Assembly: GCA_948482415.1 (NCBI GenBank)
Contig: CAOMFZ010000043.1
Span: forward strand, 1-12,923
From: an uncultured Mailhella sp.
GTDB lineage: Bacteria > Desulfobacterota > Desulfovibrionia > Desulfovibrionales > Desulfovibrionaceae
DNA length: 12,923 nucleotides
Direction: 5' to 3'
In this document: in pieces, positions 1 to 9,100 of the stretch
Position numbering within the stretch: position 1 is the stretch's first letter
How the letters are laid out: each line of letters starts with the position of its first letter
The notes under the pieces: model-generated
Databases searched by the model: none
Told to the model about the DNA's origin: nothing
Seen by the model: only the letters and a program-made list of their open reading frames with translations
Position numbers and translations under genes: made by a program

Positions 1-52
1 TCTATAACGGTTTTGCGTGTAGGGGGTTTGGGGGAAATAATTCCCCCCAAGA
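1..52. terminator. Hairpin, terminator-like, left edge of window
   Basis: A G-run/C-run hairpin lies at about 28-50 (TTGGGGGAA pairing with TTCCCCCCAA, one bulged C, short AT loop). It is preceded by TCTATAACGG at 1-10, which matches the right arm of the strong hairpin at 12826-12866. The first bases may therefore be the right half of a second such hairpin cut by the window edge. It probably ends transcription of a gene to the left. There is no strong U-tract on the plus side, so termination is an inference. Confidence 0.4.
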
Positions 53-59
53 AAATAAA

Positions 60-95
60 TTGCAACTATTTCCGGAAATACTCTAGAGCGTTTCC
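60..95. repeat. Boundary motif of dispersed repeat, palindromic junction
   Basis: Positions 60-86 match 5992-6018 at 24 of 27 bases (TTGCAAYTATTTCYGGAAAT followed by RCTCTAG). Positions 74-95 form a near-palindrome, GGAAA-TA-CTCTAGAG-CG-TTTCC. It looks like two boundary motifs abutting head to head. Related copies lie at 5885-5900, 6084-6110 and 12628-12650. This is direct sequence observation; a mobile origin is inference. Confidence 0.65.
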
Positions 96-136
96 AATAA
101 ATTCTGCGACTTTTATTTTTCATACACTTTTATATT

Positions 137-243
137 AAAAAGTTTTGAGAGAGGGTACAGGGAGAGAACTTTTTCGCTTTAGCTGTTAGCGAACTTGTGA
201 GCTTTACAGATAAAGACAGCAGAGATAAAGTTTTTCCCCTGCA
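137..243. repeat. Dispersed palindromic repeat unit, copy A
   Basis: The left part (137-173) is a perfect 37-base match, in opposite orientation, to 12745-12781. The inner part (181-230) matches 6015-6063 closely, sharing CTGTTAGCGAA, then GACAGCAGAGATAAA. The right arm (227-243, AAAGTTTTTCCCCTGCA) pairs imperfectly with 155-171, so the unit can fold as a long stem closing an insert of about 53 bases. Short reading frames here are translations of the repeat. No convincing sigma-70 promoter for the gene at 295 was found in 1-294; if there is one it lies in or beside this repeat. Confidence 0.75.
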
Positions 244-280
244 TAAAAAACCGCTCTAATAGAAGATCAATAAAAATTAA

Positions 281-287
281 AAAGGTG
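281..287 (+). promoter_or_regulatory. Ribosome binding site supporting the GTG start at 295
   Basis: AAAGGTG lies 7 bases before the GTG at 295. The alternative ATG at 334 is preceded only by a T-rich run with no Shine-Dalgarno match. This is the reason for preferring the GTG start of the dynamin-like gene. Confidence 0.55.
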
Positions 288-294
288 TTTTTCC

Positions 295-2868
295 GTGATA
301 GGCAAAACGCTTTTTTTTTGCTATATTTTTTCCATGAAAAGCAAAGCAATACATATATTCCCCAAACTTCCCGCATTTTCAGAAGAAATTGCCCATTCTG
401 AACGTTTTTTATCTCTTGCTCCCGATAAAAAAGAAAATGTGCTCATCCTTTTTTTTGCCCTGCTCTATAAAAACCAACAAAACAATCCTATTGAAACCTA
501 TAATTTTTTGTTTTCCCTTCTGGAAAAAATTTTATCTCAGCTCGAAGCCCATACCATTGCAAAATTCCATTTTAGTCTCACAGCAACACAAAATACTTCG
601 CAAAATGAAAAATTATTGTCTTCTCTGCAAACAATGTTTTCAACAGAAGAAAAACAAACGCTTTTTCTGGAATTATCCCAAAGCGGCTTATTTACAAGTT
701 TAGAAAACCAAAAGCTTTTATTGCTATTACAGGATAATACAGAAAACAATTCAGCTGATAATACAAAAAATCCCCTGCAAAAAATTCTTGCCATTCCAAA
801 GGAACAATTTTCTGATTTTTCTAAACAAATCAAGCAGCACATTCCATTAAAAGCAAATTCCGCAAAAGAGCTCACGCACCCTTTATCCGATTTTCAGCAA
901 AATTTACAAAATTCTTTTGCTCCCTTTTATCCTGTCATTTCTTCAGATAAAAAGCTGGAACAGGAATTTTCCGATTTTCTCAGCACGCTCAATACGCAGG
1001 AATACCACATTGTACTTGCTGGAGAAGGAAAAAGAGGAAAGAGCTCCCTTATCAATGCCCTGCTCAAACAAGAAATAAGTTCTGTAGAAGAATCAATCCC
1101 GCAGACAGCTGTTCCCATTGAATTTTATTTTCATAAAACCGAAGAGTTCTATGTTGAATTTCTTGAAGAAAAAGACTTTATTATCCAAAAGGAACTCGCT
1201 GCAAAACAAGGGCTTTTTCAGCCGGAAGCTATAAACACATCTTTTCCTTTTGGTAAAAAAATCAAAATAAAGAAACATGAACTTTTCAATTATATGCACA
1301 TTAACGGGAAATTTACCCGACAGGCTGCGAAAGTTTTTATTGGGCTCAATCATGCTCTGCTCGCTCAGGGCTTTCATATCAGTGATACCCCGGGCTTCAA
1401 CTGTGTCAATACTTTTCATGATTATTTGAGCCATAAAGAAAGTTTGCAGGCTGACTGCCTTATTTTTGTGGTAGACGCAAGAAAGCCGGATTCCGCCAGT
1501 GAACTGAATTTTTTACGCGAAATTACCGCCAAAGGACGCGCCATTGCCCTGATGGGCGTTATCACGAATATTGACAGGCTTAACAAACAGGAAAAAAGCC
1601 GGACCAGTATTGAACGGGCAAGACTTCTTTTTGAAGAAATCAGGCAGACAAACCCGCACATCGATTTTTTAGGGCTGTGCCCCCTCAATGCTAAAGAACT
1701 CATGGAACATTTTTGTCAGCAAAAACATCTTTCCAAAACGCAAAACGAAAATTGGCAAAGATTTTTACAGCTCCTTGAAAAAGCCATTCAAAAAAACGAC
1801 AGTCTTACAGCCTATCAGCAAAAAATTACCCAAAATGCAGAAAATTTTCTGCAAATTCTGCAAAATAAACTGGCAAAAGACGAGCAGAAAATTGCTCAGC
1901 GCTATTCTGCCAATTTCTTACAGCTTTTGGAAAAACATGAGCAATCTTTAATTATTGCCCTTGAAAAATATCGTACACAGGCAACACAACTGACCAAAAG
2001 CGTTGAAAAAGATATTGCTGCATGGAAACAGCAGCAGGAAGAAGCCCTCAATCTTTTTGAACAAAAATTCATTCAGCAAATCCAGTTAAAAGCCCATGAA
2101 ATTGCCGATACTTTGGGAAAAGACATTGCCAAAAACGAAAAATGGAAAGAATTTGACCAAGTCACTGCCAAAGAACTTGCCCGGCACATAGTCCAAGACT
2201 TTATCCGGAGCGAAGAACAGCAGCTGCAAGTTTGGGAAGAAAAAATCAAAATTTTTCATCAGGATATGCACACTCTCTCCCATGAATGTCTGGAAACAAT
2301 ATCCCTTTCCGTCAATACCATGGGAAATACCAATATTGAAAGCACGACCCTCAACAATATTCTCATTCAGGGCAATCTCAAAATGAAGCAGCTTTCCCTT
2401 TTTCTGGCTGGGGCAGGCAGCGGCTTTGTGCTTTCAGCGTCCTTTTTCAATCTGCTCACAGTGGGCAGTATTGCCCTTGCCTTTTTAGGCGATCCCATCA
2501 GCATTTCCGGGCTTATCTTGACAGGCATAGGCGCAATTACCCTGCATTTTCAAGGGGATATACAAAAGCACAAACAAAATATTTTACAAAAAAAACAAAA
2601 GAAAATTGAAGCATGGGCAAAAAAAATCCGTCTTGCCCTTGAAGAGGTTCTGCAGGAAAAGCAGGAAGAGCTTTGCAAACAATATCAAACTATTATTGAG
2701 CAAAGTTTTCTCCCCTCCTTTGAACTTTTATTTTCTGAAACCATTCATATTCATTGGTACACGGTATTTTTAAAGCAGCTCTCCCTTTCTGCTCATGCAG
2801 AAAAAGAACACAATCAGCTTGCCCTTGAAAACGCCAAACAATTTTTAGAAGCAAATACCGCAAAATAA
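295..2868 (+). CDS. Dynamin-like GTPase (bacterial dynamin family) with long N-terminal extension
   Basis: Likely a large membrane-acting GTPase. Visible motifs are the P-loop GEGKRGKS (243-250), the switch-I threonine T271 in PQTAVP, DTPG (364-367) and a degenerate G4 TNID (424-427). Residues 505-660 are rich in K, E and Q and probably helical or coiled-coil. They are followed by a hydrophobic paired-helix segment at about 697-750 (SLFLAGAG...GAITLHF) and another charged helix (755-800). This order of GTPase, helical stalk, membrane hairpin and returning helix is typical of bacterial dynamin-like proteins that bind or fuse membranes. Residues 1-230 precede the GTPase domain and match nothing I recognise. 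The chosen start is GTG with an AAAGGTG site; ATG at 334 would drop 13 residues. The stop lies 1 bp before the next ATG, implying translational coupling. The family call is firm; the cellular role is unknown. Confidence 0.85.
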   Translation: MIGKTLFFCYIFSMKSKAIHIFPKLPAFSEEIAHSERFLSLAPDKKENVLILFFALLYKNQQNNPIETYNFLFSLLEKILSQLEAHTIAKFHFSLTATQNTSQNEKLLSSLQTMFSTEEKQTLFLELSQSGLFTSLENQKLLLLLQDNTENNSADNTKNPLQKILAIPKEQFSDFSKQIKQHIPLKANSAKELTHPLSDFQQNLQNSFAPFYPVISSDKKLEQEFSDFLSTLNTQEYHIVLAGEGKRGKSSLINALLKQEISSVEESIPQTAVPIEFYFHKTEEFYVEFLEEKDFIIQKELAAKQGLFQPEAINTSFPFGKKIKIKKHELFNYMHINGKFTRQAAKVFIGLNHALLAQGFHISDTPGFNCVNTFHDYLSHKESLQADCLIFVVDARKPDSASELNFLREITAKGRAIALMGVITNIDRLNKQEKSRTSIERARLLFEEIRQTNPHIDFLGLCPLNAKELMEHFCQQKHLSKTQNENWQRFLQLLEKAIQKNDSLTAYQQKITQNAENFLQILQNKLAKDEQKIAQRYSANFLQLLEKHEQSLIIALEKYRTQATQLTKSVEKDIAAWKQQQEEALNLFEQKFIQQIQLKAHEIADTLGKDIAKNEKWKEFDQVTAKELARHIVQDFIRSEEQQLQVWEEKIKIFHQDMHTLSHECLETISLSVNTMGNTNIESTTLNNILIQGNLKMKQLSLFLAGAGSGFVLSASFFNLLTVGSIALAFLGDPISISGLILTGIGAITLHFQGDIQKHKQNILQKKQKKIEAWAKKIRLALEEVLQEKQEELCKQYQTIIEQSFLPSFELLFSETIHIHWYTVFLKQLSLSAHAEKEHNQLALENAKQFLEANTAK

Positions 2869-2869
2869 T

Positions 2870-5800
2870 ATGTCACAAGTCCAAGATTATCTGCATGCCT
2901 TTTATCAACATCAGGAACTGAAAAGGCAAGTTGTTTACCATAAAATTTTTGATGAAAAAGAGCCGCACTACAGCCCCTGCGCATTTTCGCCCAAGCTGAC
3001 AAAAACCTTGCGCGCATACGATATTGAAAAGCTTTACGACCACCAAGCACAAGCCATTGACGCCATTATGCAGGGTAAGGATATTGTGCTCACTTCCCCC
3101 ACTGCCAGCGGCAAAAGCATGGTTTATACGCTTCCGGTTTTAGAAGCATTTTTACAAAATCCCCACATACATGTCCTGTATATTTTTCCCCTAAAAGCCC
3201 TTGCCCGCGACCAATATAATTTTTTACAGAATTTTATCAAAGACTGGGAACATAAGCCAGACATTGCCTTATATGACGGCGACTGTACGCCCTATGAGCG
3301 CCAAAAAATCCGCAAAAAGCTTCCCAATATCCTGATTACCAATCCCGATATGCTCAATCTTGGCATTATGCCCGCTCATGCCAGCTGGCGGGAATTTTTT
3401 GCCAATTTGCGCTTTATTGTGCTTGATGAAGCCCACACCTACCGCGGAGTCTTTGGCTCGCACATGGCACAGATTTTTCGCAGAATACAAAGAATTTGTG
3501 AACATTATCAGGCAAAGCCAAGACGTATTCTCTGCACAGCGACTATCGGCAATCCTGAAGAATTAGCCCAAAAACTTTTAGGCTCAAAGCAGGCAGAACT
3601 CATTACAAAATCAGGAGCTCCTCAGGGGAAAAAACATATTTTGCTCGTCAATCCGGAAGAAAGTCCTGCCGCCTATGCCATTTCGCTTATAAAATCAGCC
3701 CTCAAGCGCAATTTACGCACCATTGTATATTGCCGCTCACGAAAAATGACGGAACTTATCAGTCTCTGGGCGACAGAAAAAAATAATCAATACCGCCATA
3801 AAATAAATGCCTATCGGGCAGGCTTTTTACCTGAAGAACGCCGCGAAATTGAAGAAAAAATGAGCAATGGCACACTTGGGTGCATTGTCTCCACAAGTGC
3901 TCTGGAATTGGGCATTGATATTGGCAATTTGGATTTATGCATTTTAGTGGGCTATCCCGGAACTATTATGTCCACATTGCAGCGTTCCGGACGTGTGGGC
4001 AGAAAAGGTCAGGAATCAGCTATTTTTCTTTTGGCTGGCGAAGATGCTCTCGACCAGTATTTCATGCAAAATCCGGAAGAATTTTTTAACCGCCCCCCTG
4101 AAAATGCCATTATCAATACAGAAAATCCCTATATTCTGCAAAAGCATTTAGAATGTGCTTCTGCCGAGCTTGTGCTCGAAAAAAATGAGCCCTGGCTGCA
4201 AGAAAAAACAGTGCAGGAACAAGTACAGGAACTTTGCATGCAGGGATTGCTCCTGCAGGACGAAGCAGGGGAAAAATTTTATGCCTCCCGCAAACGCCCG
4301 CATTTAAACATTGACTTGCGCGGAAGCGGTGCAACCTTTAATATCATTGAACGCATTGCCATTAATCCCCAAAATTTTTGGCTGAATACCCTTTCTGATA
4401 CACAGGAGGAAAGCCAAGACATCACAAGCGCGCCGGCTTCTCAAGGCACACGCAATCCCCAAATAGAAACGCCAAAAACGCAGGCTTTTGTCAGCCTCAC
4501 CGGCAAAAGCCAAGTTATTGGCACTGTGGACTTGCGCCAAGCCTATATGGAAACCCATGAGGGAGCCGTTTATCTGCATAATAAACAGCAGTATCTTGTG
4601 GACAGCTTCGATTTTGCCACAAAAACTATTTATGTCCATAAAGACAATGTCCTTTGGCACACTCGGGCAAGAACCAATAAAAACACGGAGATTTTAGAAG
4701 TTTTGGCAGCCTGCAAAGTTTTCGGCTTTGAAGCGGGCTTTGGCAAACTCAAAGTTACGGAAAATCTCACGGGTTATGAAAGACGGCAAAACAGCACCCT
4801 CAAACTTCTGAGCATTGAAAGCCTTGACTATCCCCCATTAACCTTTGAAACAGAGGGCTTATGGTTTATTATTCCGGACTATTGCATTAAGCTTTTGGAA
4901 GATAAATTTTATCATTTTATGGGCTCAATCCACGCCTTTGAACATATTACCATTGGGCTTATGCCCCTTGTGGTCATGGCGGACAGAAACGATATAGGCG
5001 GCATTTCCATACCCTTTTTCCCTGCCCTGAACAGCCCTGCTGTCTTTATCTATGACGGCAGTGCGGGTGGTGCCGGACTTTGCAAAGAAGCATTTACAAA
5101 ACTGGAAACTCTGCTCAAAACTGTGCTTTCGCGTCTGGAAAGCTGCCCCTGTGAGATGGGCTGCCCGTCCTGTGTTATTTCCCCAAAGTGCGGCTCCGGC
5201 AACAGACCAATCGACAAGGACGGTGCCAAACTTCTTTTGCAGACCCTGATTAATACTTCCCCATTATCGGAACAAATCCAAACTTCCCCTGTACCTCAAA
5301 TTAAAGAGCAAAGCCTTTCTTCTCCTGCAAAAATTAATACTGAACAATTTCAAACTATTATGGTTTTAGATGTGGAAACACGCCACAGTGCAGACGAAGC
5401 AGGCGGCTGGCATAACGCGCATTTAATGGGAGTAAGCATTGCTGTTTTATTTGACGGAAAAGAATACCAAAGCTTTACCCAAGACAGACTTGATGAAATG
5501 TTTACGCTTATGAAACAGGCTGATTTAATTATTGGATTTAACACCTTAAATTTTGACTATAAGGTTTTACAGCCTTTTTGTTCGTATAATCTCCGTGATT
5601 TGCCCAGTCTTGACATGCTCCATGAAATAAAAAAACGCCTCAATTATCGTGTCAGCCTTGATAATTTAGCAAGTTCTACCTTTAATCTGCAAAAAAGTGC
5701 AGACGGTCTAAAAGCTCTTGAATGGTGGAAGCAAGGGGAACTTGATAAAATCACAGAATACTGTACGCAGGATGTACGCCTGACAAAACAGCTTTACGAA

Positions 5801-5875
5801 TTTGCCAAAGAAAACGGCTATCTTCTTTTTACCAATAAAGCAGGACAAAAAGTCCGTATTCCCACAACGTGGTAA
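2870..5875 (+). CDS. MrfA-like DEAH/DUF1998 helicase fused to MrfB-like DEDDy 3'-5' exonuclease
   Basis: A superfamily 2 helicase, predicted to translocate on DNA using ATP. Motifs: DHQAQAI (57-63), Walker A TASGKS (78-83), DEAH (186-189), TAT (223-225), STSALELGID (341-350) and QRSGRVGR (371-378). A C-terminal DUF1998-type region carries a cysteine cluster at C759, C761, C765, C768 and C774, probably binding metal. A Ser/Pro/Gln-rich linker (about 796-826) leads to an RNase H-like exonuclease: D834 and E836 (LDVET), D896 (GFNTLNFD), and Y964/D968 (YCTQD), all acidic catalytic positions present. In Bacillus subtilis, MrfA (YprA) and MrfB (YprB) are separate neighbours needed for mitomycin-adduct repair; here both are one chain, without the TPR part of MrfB. 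Residues 505-540 are a low-complexity insert. The ATG lies one base after the previous stop with no good Shine-Dalgarno site. Domain calls are strong; the repair role is inferred by homology. Confidence 0.9.
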   Translation: MSQVQDYLHAFYQHQELKRQVVYHKIFDEKEPHYSPCAFSPKLTKTLRAYDIEKLYDHQAQAIDAIMQGKDIVLTSPTASGKSMVYTLPVLEAFLQNPHIHVLYIFPLKALARDQYNFLQNFIKDWEHKPDIALYDGDCTPYERQKIRKKLPNILITNPDMLNLGIMPAHASWREFFANLRFIVLDEAHTYRGVFGSHMAQIFRRIQRICEHYQAKPRRILCTATIGNPEELAQKLLGSKQAELITKSGAPQGKKHILLVNPEESPAAYAISLIKSALKRNLRTIVYCRSRKMTELISLWATEKNNQYRHKINAYRAGFLPEERREIEEKMSNGTLGCIVSTSALELGIDIGNLDLCILVGYPGTIMSTLQRSGRVGRKGQESAIFLLAGEDALDQYFMQNPEEFFNRPPENAIINTENPYILQKHLECASAELVLEKNEPWLQEKTVQEQVQELCMQGLLLQDEAGEKFYASRKRPHLNIDLRGSGATFNIIERIAINPQNFWLNTLSDTQEESQDITSAPASQGTRNPQIETPKTQAFVSLTGKSQVIGTVDLRQAYMETHEGAVYLHNKQQYLVDSFDFATKTIYVHKDNVLWHTRARTNKNTEILEVLAACKVFGFEAGFGKLKVTENLTGYERRQNSTLKLLSIESLDYPPLTFETEGLWFIIPDYCIKLLEDKFYHFMGSIHAFEHITIGLMPLVVMADRNDIGGISIPFFPALNSPAVFIYDGSAGGAGLCKEAFTKLETLLKTVLSRLESCPCEMGCPSCVISPKCGSGNRPIDKDGAKLLLQTLINTSPLSEQIQTSPVPQIKEQSLSSPAKINTEQFQTIMVLDVETRHSADEAGGWHNAHLMGVSIAVLFDGKEYQSFTQDRLDEMFTLMKQADLIIGFNTLNFDYKVLQPFCSYNLRDLPSLDMLHEIKKRLNYRVSLDNLASSTFNLQKSADGLKALEWWKQGELDKITEYCTQDVRLTKQLYEFAKENGYLLFTNKAGQKVRIPTTW

Positions 5876-5884
5876 AATATCAGA

Positions 5885-6110
5885 AGCAATTCCGATAATT
5901 TTGAGATTTTTTATGCAGGGGAAAAACTTTTGAAAAAGTTTCTTCCCCTGCACCCCTTTACAAAACTTTTTAAATTTTCTTACAAAATTTGTTGCAATTA
6001 TTTCTGGAAATGCTCTAGCTGTTAGCGAATTTATGAGCGTTACAGATAAAGACAGCAGAGATAAAAGTTCTTTCCCTGTAAATTTGCAGCTATTTTCGGA
6101 AACGCTCAAT
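5885..6110. repeat. Composite dispersed repeat, middle copy (two adjoining units)
   Basis: The first unit runs from an inverted boundary motif AGCAATTCCGATAATT (5885-5900) to a direct one (5992-6018), giving about 129 bp with imperfect terminal inverted repeats and the hairpin 5914-5952 inside. The second unit (6015-6110) carries CTGTTAGCGAA, GACAGCAGAGATAAA and the arm AAGTTCTTTCCCTGTAAA, and ends in another boundary motif (6084-6110). It matches copy A inside and, at its right end, the copy at 12626-12781. This accounts for most of the 305-bp spacer between the convergent genes; no gene is seen in it. Confidence 0.75.
5914..5952. repeat. Strong inverted repeat (TGCAGGGG hairpin)
   Basis: TGCAGGGGAAAAACTTTT faces AAAGTTTCTTCCCCTGCA across a very short loop, giving a stem of about 17-18 bp with one extra base on one side. 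It sits 38 bases after the helicase-exonuclease stop and could act as a terminator or RNA-stabilising hairpin. No U-run follows directly (ACCCCTTTAC), and the arms belong to the dispersed repeat family, so I class it as a repeat. Confidence 0.75.
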
Positions 6111-6121
6111 AATTAACAAAC

Positions 6122-6166
6122 AAAAAAACTCCCCCTTTTTATACCAAAAGAGGGAGTTTATTTTTA
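6122..6166. terminator. Bidirectional Rho-independent terminator between convergent genes
   Basis: The stem AAACTCCCCCTTTT (6126-6139) pairs with AAAAGAGGGAGTTT (6146-6159) with one C-A mismatch and a 6-base loop. Seven A residues on the left give a U-run for the minus-strand RNA of the efflux operon, and TTTATTTTTATT on the right serves the plus strand. It sits about 21 bases beyond the stop of the RND transporter, so the pump operon ends here and no outer-membrane channel gene follows. Confidence 0.88.
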
Positions 6167-6180
6167 TTGTTTATTTAACA

Positions 6181-9100
6181 TTAATCTCTGAAAAGCTCAC
6201 GAACAGATATTTTCTTGAAGAATAAACCAACGGCGATTGCCACAACGGCAAAGAATGTTGGAATAAAGAAAATACCAAGCGATGTTGCTGTTACCGTACC
6301 GAAGAATACGGCACCGCCTACAGCAAGCTGGCTGGCTGCACCTGCACCGGAAGCAAGGAGCAGGGGAATAACCCCAAGACCAAATGCAAGGGACGTCATC
6401 AAAATTGGGCGCAGACGAAGTCTGGCGGCTTCTGCTGCTGCCGCGCGGTAACTCTTGCCTTCTTTTTCCATTAGGTCTTTTGCAAATTCAACAACCATAA
6501 TGGCGTTCTTTGCCGAAAGCCCCATGGTCGCAAGAAGCCCGACCTGGAAATAGATATCGTTGGAAAGATCCAAAATAAATGTTCCAAGCACAGCACCAAG
6601 TACCCCAATAGGAATCATCAAAATAACAGAAAAAGGAATAGTCCAGCTTTCATATAAAGCTGCAAGAGCAAGGAAGACAATCAGCGCTGAAATAGCAAGC
6701 ACGATAGTTGTCTGGTTGCCTGCCTGTTCTTCTTCATAGCTCATGCCTGTCCAGCTGAGACCAAAACCCTGTCCAAGCTTTGCCACTTCTTCTTCCATAA
6801 TTTTCATGGCTTCCCCGGAAGTAACGCCGGGAGCACTCACGCCTTGAATTTCAACGCTGGAAATACCATTATAGCGTTCCAGCATTGCAGGACCCTGCGT
6901 CCATTCCACATGGGCAATGGAAGAGAAAGGAACCATTTTTCCCTGATTATTTCTAAAGCTCAAATTCAAAAGGTCGTCAGGCGTCATACGGAAAGGACTG
7001 TCGCCCTGGACGTAAACCTTTTTGATACGGCCTCTGTCAAGAAAGTCGTTGACATACATACCGCCCAGCATAATGGCAAGGTTATTGTTGATTTCACTGA
7101 CAGAAAGCCCTAAGCTTGACGCCTTTTGATAGTCAAAAGAAACTTCATACTGCACACTGTCTTCCAAACCGGTCGGGCGAACATAGGCAATTTTTGGATT
7201 TTGGAATGCAGCCATCATCAGCTGATTTCGAGCTGCAATAAGCCGCTCATGTCCCAAGCCGCCGTTATCCTGCAATTCCAGCGTGAAACCGGTGCTTGTA
7301 CCCAGTTCGATAATAGCCGGAGGAATCATAATATAAATGGAACCGCGAATGTCATTGGCAAAACGTTTTCTCATTCTGTCTGCAAAGGCAAAGGCAGAAT
7401 CAGCTTTTCCCTTACGTTCTGACCAGTCTTTCAAAGAAACAAAAATAACCCCGACGTTCTGCCCCTGCGGCCCCATACCAAAACCTGCAACAGCAATGAC
7501 ATTATCAAGAAGCACGCCTTCTTCATCTATGGCATAACGCTGAATATCTTCCAAAACAGCCATTGTTTGGGCACGCGTACTGTTAGGAGGAAGAGAAACA
7601 ATCCCCATGCAAAGACCGGCATCTTCATCAGGCAAAAAGCTGGTAGGCAGTTTCAAATACATACCAACAAGAGCAACAATAATAATTGCATAGGCAATAA
7701 GCATTTTGCCGCCCTGACGCAGTAAACTTATCACTTTTTCATGATACCAGGCAGTAAATCGTTCAAATTTTCCGTTAAACCATTCAAAAAAGCGGGCAAC
7801 TTTTTTCTCATGACCATGTTGCTTTAAAATTGTCGCACAAAGAGCAGGTGTCAAAATAAGCGCAACAGCAAGGGACATGAGCATTGCCGTAACAATGGTA
7901 ACTGAAAACTGGCGGTAAATAACCCCTGTAGAACCTTTCAAAAATGCCATGGGCAAAAACACGGCACACAAAACAGCAACAATACCAACAAGCGCGCCGG
8001 AAACCTGATCCATGGATTTTTCCGCTGCTTCAACAGGACCCAACTTTTCTGTCGCCATGAGCCGTTCCACGTTTTCAACAACAACAATCGCGTCGTCAAC
8101 CAAAAGCCCAATCGCCAAAACCATGGCGAACAAACTCAAGGTATTGATGGAAAAACCAAGTGTCAGCAAAATTGCAAAAGTACCCAGCAAAACAACCGGC
8201 ACAGCAATGGTTGGAATAATGGTTGCCCGAATATTTTGCAGGAAAAGATACATAATAAGAAAAACCAGAACAATAGCTTCAAACAGCGTATGCACAACGT
8301 TGCTTACGGAAGCTCTGATTGGAGGTGTTGTATCATACGGTATAATGAGTTTCATATTTTCAGGTAAAAATTCACGAAGCTCATCCAATTTTTCTGTGAC
8401 AGCGGCTTTTACGTCAAGAGCATTTGCACCGGAAGCCAAAGAAATCCCCATTGCACCGGAACCGCGCAGTCTAATTTCTGAAGTCGTGTTATAGCTGGCA
8501 CTGCCCACTTCAACACGGCCGACGTCTTTTAAAAATACACTTCGTCCGCTTTCATCAACACGAAGGAGAATGTCTTCAAATTCCTGCACTGTCTGCAAAA
8601 GGTTCTGCCCTTTAATAACAACGTTGATTTGTGCCGTTTTTTCCGCAGGAAGTGAACCTAATTGACCGGCTGTGACCTGAGCATTTTGGGCTGAAATTGC
8701 GCCAACAACATCTGATGCCGTCATATTGTAATCATACAGTTTTTGCGGATCAAGCCAAATACGCATCGCATACTGGTCACCAAAAATTTGTACGCTGCCG
8801 ACACCGGGCAAACGGCTGATTTGGTCTTTAATATAAGACCCCATATAGTCAGCAAGGTCAACAGAATCAAGTGTGCCGTCAGTACAAGTCAAAGCAACAA
8901 CCATGAGCGTATTGGAATTGCCTTTATCAACTTTCACGCCTAAACGCTGAACAGATTCAGGCAGGGAGTTAATGGCAGTCTGGATTTTATTCTGCACTTG
9001 AACCTGCGCAATATCAGAATCAGTTCCCTGTAAAAAAGAAACCGTAATAGTTGCTATGCCGTTAGAGTCAGATGTTGATTTCATATAAATCATATTATCA

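Noticed and set aside
131..136. TATATT as a -10 box for the dynamin gene
   Set aside because: No acceptable -35 hexamer lies at 16-18 bases upstream, and in this AT-rich spacer such hexamers occur by chance.
137..243. Possible CRISPR repeat or tRNA/small RNA gene in the left spacer
   Set aside because: There are no regularly spaced direct repeats and no cloverleaf; the repeats are palindromic and dispersed in both orientations.
179..376. 65-residue minus-strand reading frame at the left
   Set aside because: It is built from the repeat unit and the antisense of the dynamin gene start; similar peptides would appear wherever the repeat occurs.
5708..6109. 133-residue minus-strand reading frame over the end of the helicase-nuclease and the spacer
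   Set aside because: Much of it is a translation of the dispersed repeat and the rest is antisense to the exonuclease domain; no homology is recognisable.
8012..8494. 160-residue plus-strand reading frame
   Set aside because: It lies wholly antisense to the strongly conserved RND transporter, has no ribosome site or recognisable motif, and its Ser/Thr/Ala-rich composition is what the opposite strand of membrane-protein codons gives.
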